From contig CM035167.1 in the NCBI GenBank assembly GCA_020205615.1, positions 133,203,483-133,267,482 on the forward strand: DNA of 64,000 nucleotides, in the 5' to 3' direction. Source of the DNA: Panax quinquefolius (Eukaryota; Streptophyta; Magnoliopsida; Apiales; Araliaceae). Below the pieces are notes generated by a model. It worked only from the letters and a program-made list of their open reading frames with translations. It was not told the DNA's origin and did not search any database. Of the stretch, positions 11,091 to 20,406 are shown piece after piece (positions within the stretch are counted from its first letter, which is position 1; each line of letters opens with the position of its first letter). The translations under genes and the position numbers were made by a program.

Positions 11091-12310
11091 TCTGGTAGGA
11101 TATGTTTAACATCTGACTTATGGTCTTCTATTACTTTGGATGAGTATTTGTCTTTTACTGCATTATGTGGATGAGAATTGGATACTGCAAGCAAGAATTT
11201 TAAATTTAAAGTTTTTGGCTCCTCCACATAGTGGACCTTTATTAGCAGAGAAGGTAATTGGTTTGTTAAGAAAGTGGGGGATTGAGAAGAAAGTGTTCAC
11301 CATTACTCTAGATAATGCATCGATAAATAATGGCTTGGTAGATGTTGTAAAGAGTCGTTTGAATTTGACCGGTACATTACTCTACCAAGGGGAAGTTTTT
11401 CATGTGCGTTGTGGTGCACATATTTTGAATTTAATTGTCCAAAGTGGTCTTAAGGTGATTGAAAAATGTGTTAACAAAATTAGAGAAAATGTGAAATATG
11501 TGAAAGGGACAAAAGGAATATTGATAAAATTTGTTGAATGTGTTGCTCAACTCTCATTGAAGTGTAATAAGAAACTTCACCAAGATGTTCCAACAAGATG
11601 GAATTCAACTTACTTAATGCTTGATAGTACTTTGACATACAAACTTGCATTTTATTAATTACAGTTAGTAGACTCAAATTTCAAGGATTGTGCAACGGAG
11701 GAAGAATTGAAAACGGTTGAAAAGATAGCTAAATTTTTAAAACCATTCCATGATATCACTACTCTTTTCTTAGGAACTCAATACCCTACAACTAATATTT
11801 ATTTTCATAGGGTATGGAAGATACGATCCCTTATTTATAGGGAGATGGATGATCCAAATAGCATTTTATATTATATGGCAATTGAAATGAATGCGAAGTT
11901 TGAAAAATATTGGGAGTGTAGTTTAATTAGTGTTGTCATTTGTCATCATCTTGGATCCTCGTTTCAAGTTGGAGTTTGTGGAATTTTTTTTTAAGAAACT
12001 ATATCCAGGGACATACAATGAAAGAGTGAAATCGGTTCGTGATAAGTTGAGTGACCTTTATAAGGATTATTGTCGTTTTTCAATTTATTTTTCTACATCC
12101 GGTTCATCTCATCCAACTTTTTATGGAGATAATGAAGATGATATTGATGATATGGGTGTAAGTATTGTTTATTTTCTTATGAAGATGATATGTGTTTATA
12201 TATCTACATATCTACGCTTATTTGTTTATTTTTACCGATTGTGAAAATTATGTAGGAGTTTGACTCTTTTCTAAGTAAAAAATATGGTTTTGAAAATTAT
12301 GTAGTATTAT
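11091..12310 (+). pseudogene. hAT transposase pseudogene (RICESLEEPER/Daysleeper type)
   Basis: Remains of a plant hAT transposase can be followed through several frames. 11091-11145 encodes the conserved GRICLTSDLWSS segment in one frame. 11140-11658 carries the DENWILQ, LDNAS, CGAHILNLIVQ and DVPTRWNSTYLML landmarks. After a stop, 11665-11935 and then 11936-12157 in another frame give the FLKPFHDITTLF and LDPRFKLEF parts. A GTAAGT donor at 12158 and a TGTAG acceptor ending at 12255 look like a retained intron, after which EFDSFLSKKYG follows. The N-terminal BED zinc finger and the C-terminal hATC dimerisation domain are absent. Frameshifts and in-frame stops make it non-functional. Confidence 0.85.
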
Positions 12311-12595
12311 AATTTTTTTTAGCATTTATATATGCTGAAACGGTTAATTCTCACTTTCAATTGAAAAATTAAGATGGAGTGAAATTATTTAAATATGGAA
12401 GGGTATTAATAAATTCAATTTTAAAAAAAATTAGTATAATTTTTTAGCATTTTATCATTTATATTAATATTTTTTTTACCATATTATTACTTAATTAATT
12501 TAATTGTGACGATCACAATTTCATTTTTCAAAAGTTCTGCTAAAAAGTCAAAACATAATAAAATGCTTAGAGAGTAAAGACACAAGTCATATATG

Positions 12596-12858
12596 TATAT
12601 AGGGAGGACGGATTTAAAACATACCTCTTAAATAACATACATATCTTAAATAGCATACTTTTATTAAAATACGCTGTTTTGAAGATTTTTTTAAAAAACA
12701 AGTGGGGTCATGAGTGACATTTTTGTAAATAAAAGGAAAGCAAGTGTGAGTAGTCTCTTTTAATATTATTTTGTTTTTCAAAAAGACGTAGTTTTATTAC
12801 AGATATGCTATTTAAGAAAGGTAAGTTATTTAAGAGGTATGTTTTAGATCCCTATATA
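12596..12858. mobile_element. MITE with TATATAGGGA inverted termini
   Basis: Inverted termini run from TATATAGGGA at 12596-12605 and its complement at 12849-12858 inward to AACATACCTCTTAAATAAC on the left (ends 12636) and its partner on the right (starts 12825). The left arm has a small insertion. The core of about 190 bases is non-coding. A related fragment lies at 5941-6003. The target duplication is unclear and could be TA only. Confidence 0.75.
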
Positions 12859-13294
12859 CAGGATATATCTAATAATAATTTAAATTAAATAATTTATTTA
12901 ATTGGATCATAATAATGGTAAATTTAAAATTTAAAATATGGGTTGACATATATTTGAACCATAATTATATGGATCCAATTCACACAACTCATATTAAAAA
13001 TAATTAGTATGGTTTTAGTTATTAAATAAAACTATAACCAAATTTTATAAACCAAAACAAAAACAAAAACCTACCCATAACCATATTTTATCATGCTTAG
13101 AATCTCATGTGAATAAGTGAACTTTAGTGTAGCTTTAATATTACCATCAACAAGAGTACAAAAAAATTGTTCTACATTTACAAGGCCTTCACTTTTAAGG
13201 GCCGGAAAACAAATTAAATTAGAAACAAAGGGCAGTACTACCCTTTTAGTTCTAAAGAGAAGATAAAATCATTAATCATTTCTATGGATTGAAG
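12859..13294. other. gene-free region, includes the 3' side of FAD2-like gene 2
   Basis: AT-rich sequence. The part next to 13295 would be the 3' UTR of the minus-strand FAD2-like gene. Nothing else could be identified. Confidence 0.5.
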
Positions 13295-14440
13295 TCAAAG
13301 CTTGTTCTTGTACCAGTAAACACCTTTGCTCTTGTCACCTTCCTCTGCCTCAACATAGAGACACTCCTTTGCCTCTCTCCACATTGCCTTGTAGAATGGA
13401 GTTCCATCATAATGGTAATAATCCCCCAATACCGGCTTTATGGCCTCAGTTGCCTCTTGAGCATGATAATGAGGAATGCTAGAGATCAAATGGTGGAGCA
13501 CATGAGTATCTGCTATGTGATGGAATACTTTGTTTAGAATTCCATAATCCCTATCCACCGTAGCTAGAGCTCCCCTCAACCAGTCCCACTCAGACGAATC
13601 GTAGTGAGGCAACGAAAGATGAGTGTGATGCAGTAGCGTGATCATCACAAGAAACCCGTTTACCACATGTAATGGAGCTCCATATACAAGCATTACCCAT
13701 GAAAGTCCTTTTACTAGTGCAATCCGATATAGTCCATAACCAGCAGCAAGAAAACCAATGTCTGACAGCAAGATTTGAGCCCGCTCGCGTTGCGAGTAAA
13801 TAGGACTATACGGGTCAAAATGAGATGCAAACCGGTCATAAGATCGTCCGGCTATGTTTACAATCAAGTACAAAGGCCATCCTAAAGTTAGAGTGAATGC
13901 AATAATGAAGAAGCGGCCAAGTGGGTTGTTGAAGTGATGGTAATATGATCTTATTGTGTTTTTGAATCTGGGGACATGATTTTCGTCTCGGTCAAGAGAA
14001 TTGGTGTTGGCGTGGTGGCGACGATGGCTAATTTTCCAGGAGAAATAAGGGACGAGGAGAAGGGAATGGAGAATGAAGCCAAGCGTGTCGTTTAGCAAGT
14101 GGCAGTCGCTGAAGGCGTGGTGGCCGCATTCGTGGGCCACTACCCAGACGGCGAACATGAAACAACCTTGGACGTAGACGTAGGCGGTCCAAGCGAGGTA
14201 GGAGAGGGGTTTAGGGAGGAGGGGAATGTAGGTTGTGGAAATGTAGTAGAGGAGGAAGCAAACCGCGAGGTCGAAAAGGAGGTAGGAGAAAGAGCGGAGG
14301 AGGGAACGGTTGAAGCAATGGGGTGGAATAGCTTTTTTGATATCGGCGAGGGTAAATGGTGGTTTTTCATGAGGAACTCGATGGATGTTGTCGATATGCT
14401 TCCCGTGGTTGCTGACGGTCATACGGCCACCTTTACCCAT
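13295..14440 (-). CDS. FAD2-like desaturase, divergent paralogue in inverted orientation
   Basis: Membrane-bound FAD2-family enzyme of 381 residues starting MGKGGRM; an in-frame ATG 33 bases upstream was not chosen because this is the family-typical start. Histidine boxes are HECGHH (103-108), HRRHH (139-143) and HVLHH (313-317), and hydrophobic segments flank them. The C-terminus YKNKL matches the aromatic ER-retrieval motif. Ala precedes box 1 as in ordinary oleate desaturases, but box 3 has Leu in place of Ala and is followed by LISSIPHYH. It differs from its neighbours throughout, notably the N-terminal 25 residues and the segment after box 2. Likely an ER desaturase or related enzyme acting on acyl chains of phosphatidylcholine; exact product unknown. 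It lies between the two near-identical copies but on the opposite strand, so it is not part of that recent duplication. Confidence 0.93.
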   Translation of the reverse strand: MGKGGRMTVSNHGKHIDNIHRVPHEKPPFTLADIKKAIPPHCFNRSLLRSFSYLLFDLAVCFLLYYISTTYIPLLPKPLSYLAWTAYVYVQGCFMFAVWVVAHECGHHAFSDCHLLNDTLGFILHSLLLVPYFSWKISHRRHHANTNSLDRDENHVPRFKNTIRSYYHHFNNPLGRFFIIAFTLTLGWPLYLIVNIAGRSYDRFASHFDPYSPIYSQRERAQILLSDIGFLAAGYGLYRIALVKGLSWVMLVYGAPLHVVNGFLVMITLLHHTHLSLPHYDSSEWDWLRGALATVDRDYGILNKVFHHIADTHVLHHLISSIPHYHAQEATEAIKPVLGDYYHYDGTPFYKAMWREAKECLYVEAEEGDKSKGVYWYKNKL

Positions 14441-14556
14441 TGTTGGATGGGGTAATTGCTTGTGGGAATACAAGCTTGCTAGTTCTCTCTAGCTTTGTTG
14501 GTGGATTTGGTTGTTGTTAGGCTTGATTTGCCTAAAGTTCACTTTGGGTTGTAGTG

Positions 14557-14568
14557 TTATATATAAAT
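14557..14568 (-). promoter_or_regulatory. TATA box of FAD2-like gene 2
   Basis: On the minus strand the sequence reads ATTTATATATAA, about 117 bases before the ATG at 14440. That spacing leaves a leader of under 100 bases, too short for the long leader intron usual in FAD2 genes. This gene therefore appears to lack the 5'-UTR intron of its neighbours. Confidence 0.6.
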
Positions 14569-14714
14569 GTGGTAGGCTGAAGTGAATGGTACCACCCCAT
14601 GCCAGGGCCTACTACTACTTCTACGTAGGTGTGTTGAGTTAGAGTGAGTTTATTCACAAACTTCAAAAGACTCTCCTGTCAAATTAGTACACCAAAGTTG
14701 ACTGACCAGAGCAC

Positions 14715-14758
14715 GCCATTGCCATTGCCATTGCCATTGCCATTGCCATTGCCATTGC
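14715..14758. repeat. GCCATT hexamer microsatellite
   Basis: Seven consecutive GCCATT units lie upstream of FAD2-like gene 2. It is not coding; the short ORF over it is a by-product of the hexamer period. Confidence 0.95.
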
Positions 14759-14839
14759 GTCAATCAAGAATGAGAATTTCAAATAATTTGTTGGTACATT
14801 ATTCAGTTGGTAGATCAGGCCCACGTGTCAAATAAGTTT

Positions 14840-15515
14840 AAATTAATTATTCATTCTTTTTAAATTATTAAATTATTAAATTATTATTAATTTTTAAAAT
14901 TAATTCAAATATTTTAAATTTATAAAATTGATATACTCTATTTGTTTTCAAAATTAGAGATATTTTTTTACCGACGAGATCTTAGCCTAGTGGTAATTAA
15001 AGAGTAATGTTGTGACCTTTCTCACTTAGATGAGTTTCTTTCTATCATTATGACTATGAGAAGTTTGTTTATTCTATTATAAAATTAAGTATACATTTTT
15101 TTTATAAAAAAAAGAGTCAGGTTAGGTGTTCTTAATTTGTTTGTAAGTTAGGATAGAATCATTTGAAAAATCGAGCAAGTACATAGTATTTAATTACAAA
15201 GCCAGTTTTAATACTATTAATTGACTTTTTAAAATTAAGTTTAGATATTTTAAATTTAAAATTGATATAAAATTCATCTAATTGTAATCAATATAATGAT
15301 AGTAATTTTGTGTTTTGGATATACTCTATTTGTTTCTAAAATTAGAGATATATATTTTTTTTAATCTGTTACAAAATTAAATATCCATTTATTTTAAAGT
15401 CAAATTAGGTGTGCTGTAAATTTGTTTATAAGTAAGGATAGTCTACTAGTCAGAATCATTTGCAAAATGGAGCAAGTACATACTACTAGATAAATTACAA
15501 AGCCAATTTTAATAA
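14840..15515. repeat. diverged tandem duplication, no gene
   Basis: About 14890-15226 and 15225-15515 share blocks in the same order: GATATACTCTATTTGTTT, AAAATTAGAGATAT, AATTTGTTT then AAGTTAGGATAG or AAGTAAGGATAG, and GAGCAAGTACATA followed by ATTACAAAGCCA. The copies are strongly diverged and AT-rich. No coding potential is seen. Confidence 0.65.
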
Positions 15516-15801
15516 TTCCTCCGTCCTATAATAAATTTCATAATAATAATTTTATACATATGGATTAAGAAAACCATTTAACACTATTTTTTAACGACTA
15601 AAATTTGTGTAAAATTTTATTACTATCCTTTTTTATGAAAAGTTAAAAACTACTAATATAATAGAGAAGTTAGGGGTAATATAGAAAAGTAAATAATTTA
15701 TTCTCTTATAAAGTTGTAAACGACAATTTAATTTGTAAACGACAAATAAATTAAAATATATTTTTTCTCTAAAAAGTCTATTATTTTGGAACGGAGGAAG
15801 T
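15516..15801. mobile_element. Stowaway-like MITE
   Basis: The termini CTCCGTCCTATAATA (left) and TATTTTGGAACGGAGG (right, inverted) match the conserved CTCCCTCCGT ends of Stowaway (Tc1/mariner-derived) elements. A TA-flanked site is visible on the right. The core is AT-rich and non-coding; the short minus-strand ORF inside it is not a gene. Confidence 0.7.
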
Positions 15802-16252
15802 ACTGTTAATTGATTCAAACGGAAGTGATTAGTATGAAGTTAATTTTGGTCAATTGACTAATACAGTATTAACACATAGGTCAGGAGGTGATATCTCTTT
15901 CCGTAACTTACAATAATAAGATATCAAATGCACTTTTACAATTTAGTATTGATACTTTAAGCCCATGTCCGGGGGAAAAACATTCTTCTTAATATTTGGT
16001 GTCAAAATATATTTCAAATTACGTGTCATTATTATATTAGTTGAAAAAACTCTCATGTGATTGATAATGTGATGTCATTTGAGATCAAAAATTTAAAAAT
16101 TCTAAAATTATTTTATTATTGTTGCATAGATTTTTTAAGGCGCCCTATGTAGCACGGAGAAAAAAGAAATGAAATATCAAAATTTATTGTAATATTTTTA
16201 AACATAATTCATTTATGTATTTAATATTAAATTGTTTAAAAGTAAATATTAG
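15802..16252. other. gene-free spacer before FAD2-like gene 3
   Basis: AT-rich sequence without supported features. It lies left of the point where similarity to the promoter of gene 1 begins. Confidence 0.45.
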
Positions 16253-16496
16253 TGAAGATTGGTCATAAGTCGTATCCCTGGAGGTGGGGAACCCCCAATG
16301 CATGACCAATGTAGGTGAGAAAGAAAATTAAATAAAAAAATAGCCGCCTACGAGGACTGAGGAGAGAAAATTGTAGTAGTAAGTAAAGCCTAAGCCTAAG
16401 CAGCCCATTAGGACTAAAGAAATCGGTCCCACTGACTCTCAACAATCAATCAAGCGGGTTCATTCATAACTCTTACAAAACCTTTCTATATAAATA
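16253..16496 (+). promoter_or_regulatory. promoter region of FAD2-like gene 3
   Basis: A TATA box (TATATAAATA) lies at 16487-16496. From about 16253 the sequence aligns with the gene 1 promoter (CCCTGGAGGTGG, then CCCCCAATGCATGACCA, then GAGGACTGA), with several deletions. Shared core promoters suggest similar expression of the two copies. Confidence 0.65.
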
Positions 16497-16504
16497 GTGA
16501 GTGC

Positions 16505-16927
16505 AGCAGCAGCAACATAACACATAAACAAAGGGCCAAAGGCAAAGGAAGAGACTAGCAAAAAGCTTCTCCTCTCTTTCAGGTACTATTTTCTTACATT
16601 TATCAAATATTATGTATATATTTGAGCTTTTCAAGTCTTATATATTTCATTTATGGATAAAACTACATGTATCAAAAATGTTTTTGGAAAAATAGTAGGG
16701 ATGTAACTTTTTTTAATAAAATTCTTGAAAGTTGCATCTGTTCGAACAAAATAATTTTGACAAATGCAACATTTTCCTATTTCATACGTGATATTTTTTT
16801 CAAAAATTATTTGGATGCCTCTTATCTTTAACAACACATCTAAACGTATACGACCGCATAATTAAGCTCTGTGATTAATATGACAATTTTTTTTCCTAAT
16901 TTCAGGCAAGCCAATAAACCCAAGAAA
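16505..16927 (+). other. 5'-UTR exon and leader intron of FAD2-like gene 3
   Basis: The untranslated exon ends at 16582 (CTTTCAG) and the GTACTATT donor starts at 16583. The acceptor CCTAATTTCAG ends at 16905, giving a 323-base intron. The 22 bases from the acceptor to the ATG are identical to those of gene 1. Confidence 0.75.
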
Positions 16928-18082
16928 ATGGGTGCAGGTGGGCGTATGTCAGCTCCCCCTAATGCCAACAAGAAGACCCAAGCCGAAGCCCTTCGCCGCG
17001 CCCCTCACGACAAACCTCCCTTCACCATAGGAGACCTTAAAAAAGCCATTCCAGCCCATTGCTTCCAAAAATCTCTCGTCACCTCATTCCGCTACCTCAT
17101 TCAAGATCTCCTCATGGCCTACTCCCTCTATTACATTGCCACCAATTACATCGACCAATACCTTCCCCATCCCCTCAACTACTTAGGCTGGGCCGCTTAC
17201 ATTGCCGTCCAAGGTTGTGTACTAACCGGAGCTTGGGTCATAGGCCACGAATGCGACCACCACGCCTTTAGTGACTACCAATGGGTCGACGACCTCGTGG
17301 GCCTAATAGTCCATTCCTCCCTATTGGTCCCTTATTTCTCTTGGAAAATTAGCCACCGTCGTCACCACGCCAATACTCAATCTCTTGACAATGACGAGGT
17401 CTATGTCCCGAGATTCAAGTCCAATATCCGAAACTACTACAAAATGCTCAACAATCCTCCGGGCCGCGTGCTCGTGTGGCTCACCACCCTTATTATTGGT
17501 TTTCCTTTATACTTGATGTTCAATGTATCTGGACACAAGTACGGAAGGTGGACTTCCCATTATGATCCTCATAGTCCGCTTTACTCTGACCGTGAGCGCA
17601 AGGAAATTGTTATTTCTGATATTGCTATTCTTGCCGTCATATATGGTCTATATCGGCTCGTGTTACTCAAAGGATTTGCTTGGGTTTTCTGTGTGTATGG
17701 AGGTCCTTTGCTTGTTGTTAACGGATGGTTCGTGTTGATTACTATACTTAATCACACTCATCCTTCTTTGCCTTACTATGATTCGACGGAGTGGGATTGG
17801 TTGAGGGGAGCTCTATGCACAGTTGATAGAGATTACGGGATTTTGAACAAGGTGTTCCATAATGTGTGCAATGCTCATGTTTGTCACCATATATTCTCCA
17901 TGATCCCTCATTATCACGGACTCGAAGCAACGGAGGCAATGAAGCCGATATTAGGTGATTATTATCAATATGATGGAACTCCAATTGTGAAGGCCATGTA
18001 TAGAGAAATGAAGGAATGCATTTACGTTGAGAAAGATGAAGGTGAGACGAGAGGAGTATACTGGTACAGAAATGAATTCTGA
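16928..18082 (+). CDS. FAD2-like fatty acid desaturase/acetylenase, copy 2
   Basis: A 384-residue FAD2-family protein that differs from copy 1 at only eight residues by my reading (for example Phe78 to Tyr, Ile173-Phe174 to Met-Leu, Ser374 to Thr), all conservative or outside the histidine boxes. Boxes HECDHH (107-112), HRRHH (143-147) and HVCHH (317-321) and the C-terminus YRNEF are the same. The start is MGAGGRM directly after the leader intron; the upstream ATG of the longer ORF lies inside that intron. The coding sequence is intact. As for copy 1, the altered first and third boxes suggest specialised oleate or linoleate chemistry such as triple-bond formation. The conserved promoter, leader and coding sequence point to a recent, still functional duplicate. 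Confidence 0.93.
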   Translation: MGAGGRMSAPPNANKKTQAEALRRAPHDKPPFTIGDLKKAIPAHCFQKSLVTSFRYLIQDLLMAYSLYYIATNYIDQYLPHPLNYLGWAAYIAVQGCVLTGAWVIGHECDHHAFSDYQWVDDLVGLIVHSSLLVPYFSWKISHRRHHANTQSLDNDEVYVPRFKSNIRNYYKMLNNPPGRVLVWLTTLIIGFPLYLMFNVSGHKYGRWTSHYDPHSPLYSDRERKEIVISDIAILAVIYGLYRLVLLKGFAWVFCVYGGPLLVVNGWFVLITILNHTHPSLPYYDSTEWDWLRGALCTVDRDYGILNKVFHNVCNAHVCHHIFSMIPHYHGLEATEAMKPILGDYYQYDGTPIVKAMYREMKECIYVEKDEGETRGVYWYRNEF

Positions 18083-20401
18083 TGTGATTACATCCATGGG
18101 AGACTGATTTCTCTCCTTGTTATTGCACGGTCTTCCATTATTTTTTTTTCTTCTAGTAATTTAGATTGATTCAGTTTACTGTTGTGTACTACTAGTATAA
18201 GATAAAGGGTTGAAAAACATATACTCCCTGTAATGAGTAGAAATTCAATGCCATTTGTAGTGTTATTCAATAATATCATTCTATTCTAACTACAATTTGT
18301 AATTTACATATATATGTTGCAAGTGCTATATATTTCATTTGATATTCATTCATTAGTACGTTTTGTTTCTAGCTAGCTAGATCGAATGCTAGCTCCTGTT
18401 TCGACATACTTCAGTAATGAACATGAACAGCATACAATCAAACATTTGTACACCAGTGAATCAAAGACAAAAACTGAGGCCTCTTGGCATAGAATACAAC
18501 TTGAATTAAGAATTTTGGCCCTGTAGGATTGTGTGACCAAAGGCTGCCTTAATAATAAATCCTTACTAGAAAATAAGTCCTGCCTTTTGCAATTGTTCCC
18601 AATCTTCACCTGTGATCAGTGTCAGTACTGGGATATCTAAATCCAATCACAAGATTTGGATATCTATACAATAACTAAAATTCTAGCTTGACCGATGCAT
18701 ATTCCACGAAAAAAATAATAATTAAACTTTATATAATCCTGCATTTAGTTTTTGTTGGGAAATAAGTCGACACAAACCACACAATAAAATAAAACGAGAT
18801 AAAATAACACGAGATTTAATGTGGAAAACCCTTGAAGGGAAAAATCATAGGTCAAACTCTGAAGCTCTATTATATCAATATAATGGGCTTGCAATAATCT
18901 TCCCAAGTCTTACGCCCTAAAATTTGAGGTTACATAATACCACGACAACTTTTTACACGAAATAAAAGCTGCAAAACCCTCCCTCCCACACTATAACATT
19001 TTTGCACGGAATATAAAAGTTACAAAGACCCTCTCCCTCTCCCTCTCCCTCTCCCTCTCCCTCACACAAACACAAACACACAACTCACTCACCATCTCTC
19101 AACTCCTAGGATCAGAATTTCAGCTACTAGACAGTCTGAGAAGTGAGAAGCACTTAGCTGAAAATTTGACCTCAACAAAACTCAGTCTTGATCTACAATC
19201 TATTGGAATATTGAGCAGAATTAACAACACGAGCAATAGAGTAAATTGGAACAACTTAGCTGGTATATGAAGAAAGTCGAGGCGTAGCAAAACTACTGTC
19301 CTAAAAAGTGATTCCGCCCTCACTGGTTATAAACCTTGGTATAGTTGAGCTCCACGACGTTCACCCTCCAGGATTCAACGGCGAAGCCACAATTGCGTAA
19401 TTGCCCAATTAAAAGTTAATATAGAATATATATAAACAGACTATTTAGAGAGAATAAGGCCTAGTCAAATTTTTTAGCCGCCCTCATGTGCGCGAATCCA
19501 TCCCTTTTTCTCAACCAAGTTACTAAGCTCAAACCAATATTTACTAATATACACAAAGAATGTGGGACTTTGATAAAAATCAATAAATTTGAAGCATAAA
19601 CAACACAATCTATATAAATCCAGAATAAGCCCATCAAGTTGCTGCATTAACCAATTGACCAGAGAGCGCATCTACTGTACATACTCATTATAGCATATAA
19701 CTTATATGTAAAAAAAAAAAAAAAATTCTACATGAAACATTACCCAAAAGATAATATTTTAATACTAACAAATTCATTTTGGGTTTGTATATATGCACTA
19801 TAACACTTCAGTCTCACATCGAAAAATATGGTAAAAAATTATTTGTATATAAAGAATAAAGTTATTAACAATAATACTTTCAGTTTGGGTGAGTCTGTGG
19901 CGAGCTAAGATGACTCAAAAAAATACTATTATGCGGATTGTTATATTTTTATTATAAAAAAGTGACTAATTTACATTAATAAATTAGACCCCTAATTATT
20001 TATTTACCATTTGTAGGCTATTAATTTATAAGCATGATTAGTTATTAATAAAAATTTGAAAAAATAAAACAGTAGCTAAAATTTTATATTTTGTCATTTA
20101 ATTTTGGAGTTCATATATTATGTTAATGAGTAAATAAATGTACATAGTTTGATAGTGACCAAAAAAAATATAGCCGATTTTAAGAATGCAAATGGTTATT
20201 TTTCTAAAAATTGGCATTAGTTTACGTGTATTAACTAAGAAAAAGATTAATACTTATGTAGGTTCATCACGATGGCAGACAAAATAGAAAAGTTTGATTT
20301 ATTTTTTCTTTTTAAAAAGGTTATATTTTAATATATATTTTTTATCGAATTTTCTTTTTTTAAAGGAAAATATGATAATTTTATAATAGTACTTTTTAGG
20401 G
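18083..20401. other. gene-free region with repeat-like segments
   Basis: The first 220 bases are the 3' region of FAD2-like gene 3. Around 18755-18960 a TGTTGGGAAATAAG start and ATTTAATGTGGAAAACCC wording recall plant LTR-type repeats, but no second copy is present. A (CTCTCC)n run lies at about 19028-19062. Near 19810 the words TCTCACATCG and TGTATATAAAG again look like retroelement sequence. No ORF here has recognisable content. Confidence 0.5.
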
Positions 20402-20406
20402 ATACA

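Noticed and set aside
14099..14455. 118-codon ORF antisense to FAD2-like gene 2
   Set aside because: It is a by-product of the coding strand; no homology, and the opposite strand has a full FAD2 protein.
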